Assembly: GCA_963579905.1 (NCBI GenBank)
Contig: CAUZIZ010000005.1
Location: 8,355 to 72,354, forward strand
DNA length: 64,000 bases
From: CAUZIZ01 sp963579905
GTDB lineage: Bacteria; Acidobacteriota; UBA6911; RPQK01; JAJDTT01
Direction of reading: 5' to 3'
Within the stretch, counting starts at the first letter, position 1. Every line of letters begins with the position of its first letter. The notes beneath the pieces are model-generated. The model searched no databases. It saw only the letters and a list, made by a program, of their open reading frames with translations, and had not been told where the DNA came from. Positions 16,765 to 25,882 of this stretch are shown piece by piece. The position numbers were made by a program, and so were the translations under genes.

Positions 16765-19700
16765 ATGTTGGGAGCGACGGGAAAGAAGATTGAGTCAGTT
16801 CGGAGAAAACTCCGCCTGGAACGTTTGCTCAAGGGCCTCGCCATTCTGTTTCTGATTCTGGTTTTGGGCTCGATCCTCTCGAGTTATGTTCTCTCCCGTT
16901 ACAACTTTCCGGAAGAAGTACTGCTCTGGACCAGGATAGTTGGCGTCGTACTCCTCCTGGGCTTCTTGTTAAAGGTATTGATCCCGGTCTTTCGACAGTC
17001 CTCGACTCGTCAGGTGGCGCGTTTTCTGGAGGAGAGGCATCCTCAACTTCAACATGGACTGTCGACGGCGGTGGGGCTGAGTGAGGGCGAGACTTCAGGG
17101 GATCCGCAGTTGCGAATGCTTCTGGAGCGGGATGTTTGGGAGAAGCTTCGGAAAATCGCACTTCCGACATTTTATCGAGCACGGAGCAGCCTCCTCTCAA
17201 TCCTGGCGGTGGTCGTTTCGGTTTTCCTCTTCGGTTATCTGTTCTTCGGCGGTCCCGAAGCCTTTCGCTACAGTCTTAGCAGGTTGCTCGGGAGCTGGGA
17301 TGAAATAGGTGAGAGCCCGCTGTATGCGATCTCGGTTTCCCCGGGCAACACTACCGTAGCAAAGCATGCAGACGTTGAAGTTCGAGCCTCCCTGACTGGA
17401 TTCTCCTCAGAAGATGTCAGGCTGCAGGCCCGCTATGAAGATGATCCCGCCTGGCAGGAAACCCTCATGCGACCCGATTTCGACAGCGGGGATCTTGTTT
17501 TCCTCTTCTTCGACGTGAGGGAAGCGATGGACTACTACGTCGAAGCCGATGGTATTCAATCGGATACCTTCCGGATCTCAGTCTCGGAACTACCAAACAT
17601 CGAAAAACTCGAAGTCAGGCTCGTTTTCCCCCGGTACACGGGCTTGAAACCGGCAACCTTGGAGGATGAAGGTGACATTGAGGCAGTTGTGGGAACCCGG
17701 GCAGAGCTGAACATCCGGACCGATCAGCCGGTGGAGGGAGGCCTGATTCGACTGGAAGAAGCCGGCGACGTTCTTTTAAAGAAGGTGAGTCCACAACACC
17801 TTACTGCCGACCTCAAGGTGTCTCGCGACGACTACTATCGAATTCACCTGCAGAATCAAGAAGAGGTCTGGTATCCGGCATCGGACGAATTCCTGATCCG
17901 GGCGCTCGAGGATCAGCCGCCTCTGGTTTCCTTCAAGTCGCCAGGGCGGGATCAGAGAGTAACGAACATCGAGGAGGTCTTTGCCGAGGTGAAGGCGCAA
18001 GATGACTACGGCATCGGGAAGACCCGCATCCACTTCTCGGTCAACGGAGATTCCGAGCAGGCAGTCAAATTGAATCAGCCCGCTGGCTCGCGCTCCTTCG
18101 TCACATCTCACACCTTTTATCTGGAAGAATTCGGCTTGTCTCCAGGGGATTTCGTCTCCTACTACGCCCAGGCCGACGACGCTATCTCGTCTTCGGTCAC
18201 CGACATCTACTTCCTGGAAGTGGAGCCTTACGATCGGGAGTACTACCAATCGCAGAGTCAAGGCATGTCCATTCCAGCCAGTAACAAAGAAGATCTCAAG
18301 CTTGCCAAGCGGCAGAAAGAGATCATTGTGGCCACTTTCAAGCTGCGTTTCGAAAAGAGTTCCCGCGCGGGCTTCAAAGAGGATATCCAAACCCTGGCTC
18401 TGGTACAGCAGAGGCTCCAAGGACAGACCCAGACCCTGATTGATCGACTTGAGCTGAGACGGACAGCCGCAGCCGACCCTCGCTTTCAGAAAATGGCCGA
18501 TCACCTGAAACAGGCCGTCGAGCACATGGATCCTGCCCACGATCATTTGAGCAAGTCCGCTCCCAAGAAGGCGCTGCCAGAGGAGCAAAAGGCCCTCCAG
18601 CAGCTTCTCCGCGCCGAAGCCCTGTTCAAGGAAATCCAGGTTTCCTTCTCTCAGAGCCAGTCGGGAGCTCCTGCTTCAGCCCAAGAGCTGGCAGACCTGG
18701 TTGATCTGGAGCTGGATCGTACCAAGAATCAGTACGAGACGATGCAGCAGAGTCAGCAGTTTAAGCGTGAACAGAAACTGGATGAGGCCCTCGAGAAACT
18801 GAAGGAGCTTGCTCGCAGACAGGAGCAACTAGCGGAGCGCAAGCGCCGACAAAGTGGGCAGAGCTCTGCGATGAACAACATGTCACAGCAACAGCTGATG
18901 CAAGAGGCGGATCAGCTGGCGAGACAGTTGGAACGATTATCCCGACAGCAGAAAGAACAGCAGCTTTCGGGGATCAGTAGTCGACTCCGAGAAGCCGCCA
19001 AGCAGATGCGACAGGCTCAGTCCGGGAAGCAGTCGCCGGAGCGGTCACAGATGCAGGCTGAACGGGCACTCGAAAGACTTCAGAAAGCAAAGGAGGAGTT
19101 GGGTCGGCAGCGACAGAATCAGCGTTCGGAAAGCGTTCAGAAGCTGAAGGAAGACGCACAGCAGTTGGTGCGCAACCAGGAAAACGTCCTCGACAAACTC
19201 GATAGCCTCAAGCAGCGTTTCGGATCTGGGAAAGTGGACCAGGAAACCATCCGAGAGCTTCGCAAACTGCTTCGAGAAAAGTCTGGGCTCCAGGAGGATC
19301 TCTTCAGCCTGGAGAGCGAGCTGCACCAGTCGGCGCGCCAACTGGAGTCGAAAGAGCAGGCGACGTCCCGCAAGCTGAAGCAGGCGGGGAACAGCGTTCG
19401 CGACAACCAAATCCCAGAGAAGATGCAAGAGGGTTCCCAGCTACTGTCCCGTGGCTGGGTGGATATGGCGCGGGATAGGGAAGAGGGTGTTGCGAAGGAA
19501 GTCGCCAAGCTCTCAGAGAAGGTGGATGCAGCCGAGAAAGCTCTGGGATCCCAGGGCCAACCCCAAGCCAAGGAAGGCCTGCGAAAGGCGTTGAGCCAGG
19601 TTGGCGAGTTGGTTGAGGGTTTGTCCTCCCTGCACCAACGTGCCGCTGAGAGCGGCACGGAACAGGAGTCGGAGCAAGCTTCAGAGCAGGGGAAGAGTCC

Positions 19701-20184
19701 CCGAGGCTCCGAGAAAGCTCAGGAGGGAAAGAGTGGCAAGGGCAAAGGAAAAGGCGAAAGCAGCGGCGAGTCCGGAAAGGAGGGGACGCCCTCTTCTGCG
19801 ATGCGCCGGGCGGGAGGACTTCCCAACACCACCGGTGTGGATCCCGGTCATGTTAGGCGAGAATGGCAGGAGCGTATGAGAGAGGCCAAGTTCCTTCGAG
19901 GTCTCCTGAATCAAGAACCCTCTTTACGGCGAGACATGGACAGCCTGGTGAGGCAGATGAAGAAACTCGATCTGGAGCGGCTGTTCTCTGACCCAGAAGA
20001 GATCGACAAGCTCAAGGCCCAGATCATCGCCGGCTTTCACCAGCTAGAACTGGAAATCAATCGCGCTCTGGAAGATCAATCCGGAAGGCTGAGGTCGAGC
20101 TTCGACGAGGACGAAGTGCCGCCGTCTTTTCGGGATCAGGTAGAAGAGTACTACAGAAGACTCTCCGGCGAGCGCCTGCAATAG
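16765..20184 (+). CDS. DUF4175-family membrane protein with very long coiled coil
   Basis: 1139 residues. Three hydrophobic helices near the N-terminus (about 24-45, 52-75, 145-166) are followed by beta-rich extracytoplasmic repeats up to about residue 495. After this come some 450 residues of Gln/Glu/Lys/Arg-rich coiled coil (such as KELARRQEQLAERKRRQSGQ). A low-complexity Gly/Ser/Lys stretch (GKGKGKGESSGESGKEG) and a final helical domain close the protein. DUF4175 proteins close MoxR/BatA operons in several phyla; the function is unknown. A boundary repeat begins immediately at the stop codon, so the operon's 3' end is followed directly by repeat DNA. Confidence 0.87.
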   Translation: MLGATGKKIESVRRKLRLERLLKGLAILFLILVLGSILSSYVLSRYNFPEEVLLWTRIVGVVLLLGFLLKVLIPVFRQSSTRQVARFLEERHPQLQHGLSTAVGLSEGETSGDPQLRMLLERDVWEKLRKIALPTFYRARSSLLSILAVVVSVFLFGYLFFGGPEAFRYSLSRLLGSWDEIGESPLYAISVSPGNTTVAKHADVEVRASLTGFSSEDVRLQARYEDDPAWQETLMRPDFDSGDLVFLFFDVREAMDYYVEADGIQSDTFRISVSELPNIEKLEVRLVFPRYTGLKPATLEDEGDIEAVVGTRAELNIRTDQPVEGGLIRLEEAGDVLLKKVSPQHLTADLKVSRDDYYRIHLQNQEEVWYPASDEFLIRALEDQPPLVSFKSPGRDQRVTNIEEVFAEVKAQDDYGIGKTRIHFSVNGDSEQAVKLNQPAGSRSFVTSHTFYLEEFGLSPGDFVSYYAQADDAISSSVTDIYFLEVEPYDREYYQSQSQGMSIPASNKEDLKLAKRQKEIIVATFKLRFEKSSRAGFKEDIQTLALVQQRLQGQTQTLIDRLELRRTAAADPRFQKMADHLKQAVEHMDPAHDHLSKSAPKKALPEEQKALQQLLRAEALFKEIQVSFSQSQSGAPASAQELADLVDLELDRTKNQYETMQQSQQFKREQKLDEALEKLKELARRQEQLAERKRRQSGQSSAMNNMSQQQLMQEADQLARQLERLSRQQKEQQLSGISSRLREAAKQMRQAQSGKQSPERSQMQAERALERLQKAKEELGRQRQNQRSESVQKLKEDAQQLVRNQENVLDKLDSLKQRFGSGKVDQETIRELRKLLREKSGLQEDLFSLESELHQSARQLESKEQATSRKLKQAGNSVRDNQIPEKMQEGSQLLSRGWVDMARDREEGVAKEVAKLSEKVDAAEKALGSQGQPQAKEGLRKALSQVGELVEGLSSLHQRAAESGTEQESEQASEQGKSPRGSEKAQEGKSGKGKGKGESSGESGKEGTPSSAMRRAGGLPNTTGVDPGHVRREWQERMREAKFLRGLLNQEPSLRRDMDSLVRQMKKLDLERLFSDPEEIDKLKAQIIAGFHQLELEINRALEDQSGRLRSSFDEDEVPPSFRDQVEEYYRRLSGERLQ

Positions 20185-20194
20185 CGGGGGCGGG

Positions 20195-20538
20195 ACTAAG
20201 CTGAAACTTCAAGAATTCGTCGCACGTCCGAACGTCTCACGTCTCTAGTCCCCGGACAGCGCGTCGAACGGGACCTGTTGGCCGGCAGCATCAACCTACT
20301 TCACCAAGACTAGACTCCCCAGACTCTTTTCACGACCTGAGGATGAACTACCAGTATGACAAAGCCAAGTCCGTCAGAGCCGCGAACGACTTGAGCCGTT
20401 AGCAACATGAGGCCAAGTTCCGAGGAGAGAGCTGGACAACTCTTCCCCACGCAGTGACACACGATATCGCCTATCCTCGACCGAAGTTTCGCTCTCGAAT
20501 GGGGCAGCGTAGCGGGGGCGGGACTAAGCTGAAACTTC
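20195..20538 (+). repeat. Modular repeat unit with 149-base cargo and full boundary element
   Basis: CTAAGCTGAAACTTCAAG plus AATTCGTCGCACGTC (20195-20227) recurs at 38248-38280 and 60123-60155. The cargo at 20334-20482 contains CAGAGCCGCGAACGACTTGA and TTCCGAGGAGAGAGC and recurs at 35403, 52365, 60184 and, inverted, 49544. The complete boundary element at 20483-20538 runs from GAAGTTTCGCTCTCGAAT to GCTGAAACTTC. Confidence 0.8.
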
Positions 20539-20743
20539 ATCGGCTAGAAGATCATGCAAGAGACGCCATCTGACAGAGCGGTGATCTTCGTAGGATGGGC
20601 ACTCTTGCCCGTCACTTTCATCGACGGGCAGGAGTGCCCATCCTACAACGGACAGAGTGCTATCGATGTTCGTGGTTCGAGACAACCCAAAGTTTCTTTC
20701 TCGAATGGGCAGCACAGCTGGGGCGGGACTGACCTGAAACTTC
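20531..20743 (+). repeat. Modular repeat unit with perfect-hairpin cargo
   Basis: Lies between two boundary elements (20483-20538 and 20689-20743). The cargo contains a long hairpin at 20590-20646: GTAGGATGGGCACTCTTGCC pairs with GGCAGGAGTGCCCATCCTAC across a short loop. The lead-in ATCATGCAAGAGACGCCATC with TGACAGAGC also occurs, with changes, at 5602, 38340 and, inverted, 54290. Confidence 0.78.
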
Positions 20744-20843
20744 ATTCTCGGGCTTGAATAGAAAAGGCCCCGTCGGTACCAGTTCGCTTTTCGCGCACCG
20801 GCACCGACGAGGCCGCATTCAGGTAGCGCGGCAGTTCAATTCC

Positions 20844-21716
20844 CTACAACGCAAGGGCGTGATCCGGAGAGGACCAGACAGCGCTAGCGGTCTCGATCTC
20901 CTGCTCCTGGTCACCGCACTGCGGTGTTCGGCGGAGGGTTGGGCGGTCCTTCGGCTCCGGGAACTCCGCGCTAATTCCCTTCAGGGTCGCCTTGACCTGC
21001 TGGAATTCCTCAGTGTCTACCAGTACCTCCTTCTTGATCGGAAGGCAGGTAATCTCACCATACGTATTGACGATCCGCTCGTAGAAGGCCGGATGAGTGC
21101 GGAAGAAGCTGGCCGACTTGACGTACCCCTTCTCGCTGGCCATCTTGTCGAAGAACGTGATGAATCCAGAGGGATCGTATCCCGCGTTCCAGGCGTACTG
21201 AGCACCCAGCTGATCGGCCTCTTGTTCGAAATCACGACTCACTCCGAGGAGTGTCAGATTCAAAACCATTCCGAGTCCCATGAAGCCATACTGCAGCGCG
21301 TAGTAGGTCCCGATCCCTGGCACCTCCGGTGAGAATGACCGACGCCATCTGGGCTGCCTGGTAAAGAATACTGGTGAACTTAGCCTTCTTTTGCAGTCGA
21401 GCTCCATGTCGAGCCGTGACGTGGGCAAGCTCATGAGCCAATACCCCCGCCAGCTCCGATTCCGTCTCAGCTTTCTCGATCAGTCCGGAGTTCACGAAGA
21501 GGAAGCCTCCGGGCAGGGCAAAGGCATTGATCTCATCGCTAGCCAGGACGGTCACTTCGAGGGGAACCGTCAAGTCTGAATGGTCGGCGATCCGCTCTGC
21601 AACCTGCTGCACGTACTCGGTCACTTCGGGGTCATCGACCTCTGGAGGCATCGCGCCCATGGTTCTCATTTCCAGAACCGCCTGCTGACCTATCTAGACG
21701 TCTTCTTCCTGCCCTT
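20844..21716 (-). pseudogene. M48-family zinc metallopeptidase, broken by stop and frameshift
   Basis: Reading on the minus strand gives an exported-type M48 peptidase: QQAVLEM, DDPEVTEYVQQVAERIADH, NAFALPGGFLFVNSGLI and the zinc motif LAHELAHVTARHG. In another frame it continues with DFEQEADQLGAQYAWNAGYD, which supplies the third-ligand Glu region, and the C-terminal FRTHPAFYERI. The frame changes near 21320. An in-frame TAG at 21694-21696 separates EGQEEDV from IGQQAVLEM, and the signal peptide is missing. Intact relatives are periplasmic or lipoprotein proteases of the BepA/YfgC or LoiP type. Either a decayed gene or sequence errors at two points. Confidence 0.8.
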
Positions 21717-21719
21717 CCT

Positions 21720-22289
21720 TTATGACCTGAATTCCAATGTCTCGGCGTCTCCGTAGCGGCGTTCCCGGACCCGAGCCGACTCAAGGTCGTTTTCAATCTG
21801 AAGCTTCTTCGCGGGCCATTCCTTGATGAGTTCGAGTTTGGCCAGCTTGTTGTCGTAGCCGACCGGAAGCAGCTGGTTACGCTCCAGCTCCTTCTTCTTC
21901 AGCTGCTCTTCCAGGTCTAGAACCTGACAGTGCAGATCACTCCTTTTCTGGCCCATGTCGACGTTGTCTCGAGACTTGGATAGGTTCAGCTCGGCAAGCT
22001 GTTCTCGAGTAGCCTGGATTTCTTGTTTTAGGGACTTTTCCTCGCTCTTCAGTTTTTCCTTCTCTGCCTTCCTCTCCGCTTTCAGCTGCTTCTTGTACGA
22101 ATCCAGCTCCTTCTTGGAGAAGTTGAATTCATCCGCACTTTCGAGCAGATCGAGGTAGGATTCTTCCACCAGCACAGATAGCGGCGTTACCGGATCGGGG
22201 TCGAGCCAGGCAGCCCACACATTGCTCCAAACCAGCAGGGCGCAGAGGCCAGTAGCTAAGAACTTGGCGGTGATATTTCTTGTGGCCAT
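21720..22289 (-). CDS. Exported coiled-coil protein of unknown function
   Basis: 189 residues. The ATG at 22289 is preferred over an earlier in-frame start because GGGGAGGAG lies just upstream and a signal peptide begins there (MATRNITAKFLATGLCALLV). After the cleavage region the protein is mostly Lys/Glu/Leu-rich coiled coil (KQLKAERKAEKEKLKSEEK, REQLAELNLSKS). No enzymatic motif is visible. It lies just upstream of the broken M48 peptidase in the same orientation, so they may once have been co-transcribed; periplasmic coiled-coil partners of M48 proteases are known, but the link here is only positional. Confidence 0.7.
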   Translation of the reverse strand: MATRNITAKFLATGLCALLVWSNVWAAWLDPDPVTPLSVLVEESYLDLLESADEFNFSKKELDSYKKQLKAERKAEKEKLKSEEKSLKQEIQATREQLAELNLSKSRDNVDMGQKRSDLHCQVLDLEEQLKKKELERNQLLPVGYDNKLAKLELIKEWPAKKLQIENDLESARVRERRYGDAETLEFRS

Positions 22290-22964
22290 GATTATTCTCC
22301 TCCCCAAAACTGGGGTTTCCTGGGTTGGTCCAGCAGATCGGTGGGGACCTGTCTGGACATTTTTCAACTGTGGCGACTCGAACGGGCGAGTCTACGATTG
22401 TCGCGTCCTAAGACTCCTGGGGAACCCGGGAGTGTAGCGATTTGGCTGACCGATCCAACCTGAGTCCCAGGGAAGGGAGAGCCCGGCTTCAATCGTCAGC
22501 TGGGGAGTGAGGTGCACGATTTTGTGTTTGCCACTCATTCCTCTAAGCTCCTCCAGGTCTATCATTTACCCTTTTCTGATCTGGCATCTCCGGCTGATGC
22601 CCTGGTTCTGCTATATAGAGGAGGCAGAGAGGGAAAAGGTTCGCCAAGGATTGTAAAGGCTGGCTGGTCCAAGCTGACACTTCTTGACGAAAGGGGAAAT
22701 CAGAAGGGTGTTGTCAAACAGGGCAGCAGCCGTGAGCTAGCCCGCATAATTCAGAAGTTTCCTACTGCGGCGGAGCCATCATCCGCCCTGACTGCGTTTC
22801 GCTCGGTCGACCTCCTCGACGTACTGCACGAGTACGAACGCGGAGGTCTCGGTCGCAAGCCTTGCCAGGACGGCGTTGTCACCGCCTTGCTACGAAAACT
22901 TCTGAATTATGCGGGCTGCGCCCCGGCGGACTCAGCTTCGTCTGCGGATATCTTCCGGGACGAC
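22290..22964. other. Intergenic region with one dispersed repeat
   Basis: No convincing gene. A 154-codon open frame at 22512-22976 runs through the dispersed repeat at 22762-22850, lacks a ribosome binding site and resembles no known protein, so it is not called. Confidence 0.6.
22762..22850 (+). repeat. Dispersed repeat, inverted copy at 60420-60511
   Basis: About 90 bases sharing GTTTCGCTCGGTC, CCTCCTCGACGT and AGTACGA blocks with the reverse complement of 60420-60511. Both copies are intergenic. Confidence 0.75.
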
Positions 22965-24266
22965 TCAGACAAATAGTGTCTCGCCCGGCATGGACACCGG
23001 GCTGGCAGGCGGTTTCGCGTCCCAGGCATAGGTTTCCGGTGAGAGGCTTTCTTGAGAATTGAGTGCCTCCTCCCAGGTGAGCGTTTTTCCGGTATAGGCT
23101 GACATGCGCGCCATAATGCCCAACAAGGTGCTCTTGGCCATATACTCGCCGTTGTTGATCACTTCACCCTTCCGGAGTGCTTTGTACATGGCGTTGTGCT
23201 CGAGCTGGTGCATGTCTGTTCGTTCGTGTGGCCATTGCCAGGGAGCCTGTCCGTTGATGCTGTACTCCATCAAGTTGGCCCGCCCCTGGGTGCCGAAGAC
23301 CAGGTCGATAAACTCACTACTGCAGCGGGGCTGTTGACGAGTCGCAGCAAAGTGCTTCACGCCATTTTCATACTCGAATACCGCACTGAAGTGGTCATAG
23401 ATATTTCCGTTTGCTTCACCGATTCGGGTCTGACGGCCCCCGGTAGCGACACACCGAATGGGGTTCTGATCTTTCATCAGCCACGCAATCTTGTCGAGTT
23501 CATGGACGAACTGCTCTACAATGAAGTCCCCGGATAACCAGGTGAAGTTGTACCAGTTCCGCATCTGCCAATACATGTCGGTATCGCCTGGACTCCGCGG
23601 AGCTGTCCGGGAGTATCCATTGAAACGGGTGCTCTCGATTGTGACCAGATCGCCCAACGCACCTTGGTGTATTTGCCTGATGGTTTTCTGCATACCCGTT
23701 TCGTAGCGCCAACAGAGACCAGAGAGGAGAGAGAGATTCTTCTGTTTGGCCAGCTGGGCCGATTCGAGAATCGATCGGATACCGGGAGCGTCTACGGCCA
23801 CCGGCTTTTCGGCGAAGACATGCTTTCCGGCCTCGAGACAAGCTCGCACGTGAATTGGCCGAAAATGAGTGGGCGTAGCCAGCAGGACCACGTCCACGTC
23901 TGAGGACAATAGTTGCTGATACGCGTTGAAACCCACGAAACAGTGGTCCTTGGCGACTCTCACCCGGCTGGATACGTCTTCTGACCGTCCCAGGTTTACG
24001 AGGCTCTTGTCCAGTTGATCTGCGAAGGCATCGGCCATTGCAACGAGTCGGGTATTGGGGTCAGCTCGCAGTGCCTGGACAGCGGCACCGGTCCCCCGGC
24101 CACCACAGCCTACCAACCCAATCCGCAGAGTGTCGCTTCCATCGACGTAGCCGGCTCTCACGCTGGAAGCGACTCCGGCACCAACAACCGCCGCCGCCGA
24201 CCGCCTCAGAAAGGCACGTCGCGAGGCTGGAGCATTTTCCTCGATCACAGGTTTCTTTTCTTCCAT
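22965..24266 (-). CDS. Tat-exported Gfo/Idh/MocA-family oxidoreductase
   Basis: 433 residues. The ATG at 24266 has AGGAAGGA upstream. The N-terminus carries a twin-arginine signal (SRRAFLRRSAAAVVGAG). The Rossmann fold begins at LRIGLVGCGGRGTGA, and the conserved EKP active-site motif appears in HVFAEKPVAVDA. Family members are NAD(P)-dependent sugar or cyclitol dehydrogenases; the Tat-exported members are abundant in Planctomycetota and Acidobacteriota and fold with their cofactor before export. The substrate cannot be read from sequence. It stands alone, divergent from the glycine-zipper lipoprotein gene. Confidence 0.9.
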   Translation of the reverse strand: MEEKKPVIEENAPASRRAFLRRSAAAVVGAGVASSVRAGYVDGSDTLRIGLVGCGGRGTGAAVQALRADPNTRLVAMADAFADQLDKSLVNLGRSEDVSSRVRVAKDHCFVGFNAYQQLLSSDVDVVLLATPTHFRPIHVRACLEAGKHVFAEKPVAVDAPGIRSILESAQLAKQKNLSLLSGLCWRYETGMQKTIRQIHQGALGDLVTIESTRFNGYSRTAPRSPGDTDMYWQMRNWYNFTWLSGDFIVEQFVHELDKIAWLMKDQNPIRCVATGGRQTRIGEANGNIYDHFSAVFEYENGVKHFAATRQQPRCSSEFIDLVFGTQGRANLMEYSINGQAPWQWPHERTDMHQLEHNAMYKALRKGEVINNGEYMAKSTLLGIMARMSAYTGKTLTWEEALNSQESLSPETYAWDAKPPASPVSMPGETLFV

Positions 24267-24287
24267 CTTGTTCCTTCCTGTATCCAC

Positions 24288-24733
24288 TAAGCTGGGTAAG
24301 ATGTGCCTATTCTATAGAAGAATTCCTGGATCATCAAAGCGCGAGTTGTGGGTGCCTCGTGCGGTGCAGGATGGGCAGATGAGCGGTATTCCGACTCGGC
24401 ACATCCGGGATTGGCGAACGGAAGGCGCGCCAACGTACCCTGAAGGCGCTTGGAGGTGGACCACTCGCTGCCGAAATCGAGCACTGTATGCTAACCTTTA
24501 GGCGGCTACGGTGCGATGAGTTCCAGGTCAGTGGCCCCCCAGGAAGCCCTGGCCCCATTCGAGAAAGAAACCTCAGTGTCCTACCGTGGCACGGGCATCC
24601 CTGCCCATGATGACCGATCCGTCGAGCTAAAGGCTCGACAATCACGGCCTGGAAGGCCGTGCCACGGTTGGGAATCCTGAACCTGGAACCAAATGAAGTT
24701 TCAGCTTAGACTATCGGGAGAAGAAGAGAGTCT
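24288..24733. other. Intergenic region between divergent genes, repeat-bearing
   Basis: No gene is supported. The first half appears unique; the second half is taken up by the inverted modular repeat at 24535-24708. Confidence 0.6.
24535..24708 (-). repeat. Modular repeat unit with hairpin cargo (inverted orientation)
   Basis: ATTCGAGAAAGAAACCTC (24557-24574) and TGAAGTTTCAGCTTA (24694-24708) are the boundary sequences read in reverse. Between them, ACCGTGGCACGGG and CCGTGCCACGGT form the base of a long hairpin containing a second stem, GTCGAG/CTCGAC. Confidence 0.75.
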
Positions 24734-25804
24734 ATGATCTCCCCAAGTATTGATTGTTCGGCTGGTTTTGTCCGAGTGAGAAATCCGCAGCGGTGGGGAC
24801 GCGGGGCCTGGCGAGGCACCTTTGGCCTTCTGCTGATGGTGGCGATTGCGGGCTGCTCGCAGGACCCGAAACAAACCTTGATTACCGAAGAGAACCAGGC
24901 AGAGCTCTATCAGACCATTAGCAATGGCACCGCGTTGACGCATGAGGAAGGCAAGCTGCTGGAGGCCTACCTGGGACGACACCGAGATGCACTCGGGGAC
25001 CGCAAGCTGCCACCAGGAAGAACTATCGAAGAGCTAATCGAAGAGCAGCGTTTGCTAGCCATTCTCGATCAGTCCAGCTCGGAGGACGGTTCGCCGCCTT
25101 CGCAGGATGCCAACGTGTTCCAGAGCGGAGGAAAAGGATCTCAGCCCAAGGCCGGAAAAAGAGACGCCCAACCGGGCTCTCCTCCCTCCAATGATAAGAG
25201 TGGGGGAGACAAGCTCGCGGACGCCGATAGCAAGGACAAGTCTGTTCCGACCGAACCCGAGGTGGTTGAGCCTCCTGCACCCACAACGGCCGTCATCCCT
25301 TCGGGGTCGATACTGCGGGTCCGTTTGAACGAATCCCTGAGTAGCAAGAAGAACCAGACCGGGCAGTCATTCGAAACAGTGTTGGAGGAGGATCTGGTCG
25401 TCGACGGGCATCTTTTGGCCCCAGAGGGAAGCCGCGTCACCGGTTACATCAAGGATGCCCAGAAGTCCGGAAAGGTCAAAGGGCGGGCAGCGATGTCTCT
25501 GACCCTTACGGATATCGCAGTCGGAGACGAAACCTATGACATCGACTCCAACACCTTGAACTTTGAAGCAGACAGTACGGCCAAGCGAGATGCCCAGCGG
25601 ACCGGTATCGCCACGGGTGTTGGGGCTCTAATCGGTGTCCTGACCGGAGGCAAGAAGGGGGCGGGGATAGGAGCTGTGATCGGAGCCGGCTTGGGTGGCG
25701 GATCCACCGTGATGACTGCCGGAGACGAGGTCGAGTTTGCAGTCGAACAGCTCTTCGAGTTCAAGCTGGACGATGAGCTCGAGATGAGAATTGTGTCGCG
25801 CTGA
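24734..25804 (+). CDS. Glycine-zipper lipoprotein of unknown function
   Basis: 356 residues. The N-terminus has a membrane segment followed by a lipobox (LLLMVAIAGCS, Cys41), suggesting an outer-membrane or periplasmic lipoprotein. A Pro/Ser/Lys-rich linker leads to a beta-rich domain starting SGSILRVRLNESLSSKKNQT and containing LLAPEGSRVTGYIKDAQKSG, similar to domains often found in Acidobacteriota envelope proteins. A glycine-zipper-like helix pair (GVGALIGVLTGGKKGAGIGA) precedes the C-terminus. No catalytic residues are apparent. The long N-terminal extension before the lipobox leaves the start uncertain; a later start would still keep the lipobox. Confidence 0.7.
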   Translation: MISPSIDCSAGFVRVRNPQRWGRGAWRGTFGLLLMVAIAGCSQDPKQTLITEENQAELYQTISNGTALTHEEGKLLEAYLGRHRDALGDRKLPPGRTIEELIEEQRLLAILDQSSSEDGSPPSQDANVFQSGGKGSQPKAGKRDAQPGSPPSNDKSGGDKLADADSKDKSVPTEPEVVEPPAPTTAVIPSGSILRVRLNESLSSKKNQTGQSFETVLEEDLVVDGHLLAPEGSRVTGYIKDAQKSGKVKGRAAMSLTLTDIAVGDETYDIDSNTLNFEADSTAKRDAQRTGIATGVGALIGVLTGGKKGAGIGAVIGAGLGGGSTVMTAGDEVEFAVEQLFEFKLDDELEMRIVSR

Positions 25805-25882
25805 AGTGGCCTTCCAGCCCAATAATCTCCTTTGGGTTGATTGTTCACTCGACGCGCCGGATTCGAGGTGAACCCCAAGCTA

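Larger units (their letters stand above)
20185..20843. other. Intergenic region made of modular repeats
   Basis: Except for short linkers, this whole interval consists of boundary elements, one 149-base cargo module and one hairpin cargo, each listed separately. Small open frames here are repeat-derived. Confidence 0.75.

Noticed and set aside
6098..20184. Operon as a phage or toxin-delivery machine
   Set aside because: No tail, sheath, baseplate or toxin domains were seen; the gene set matches the MoxR/BatA type instead.
20754..21332. 192-codon plus-strand open frame
   Set aside because: It is antisense to the M48 peptidase remnant, whose motifs are unmistakable on the minus strand.
22512..22976. 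154-codon plus-strand open frame
   Set aside because: Runs through a dispersed repeat, has no ribosome binding site and no protein resemblance, and its end overlaps the oxidoreductase gene.
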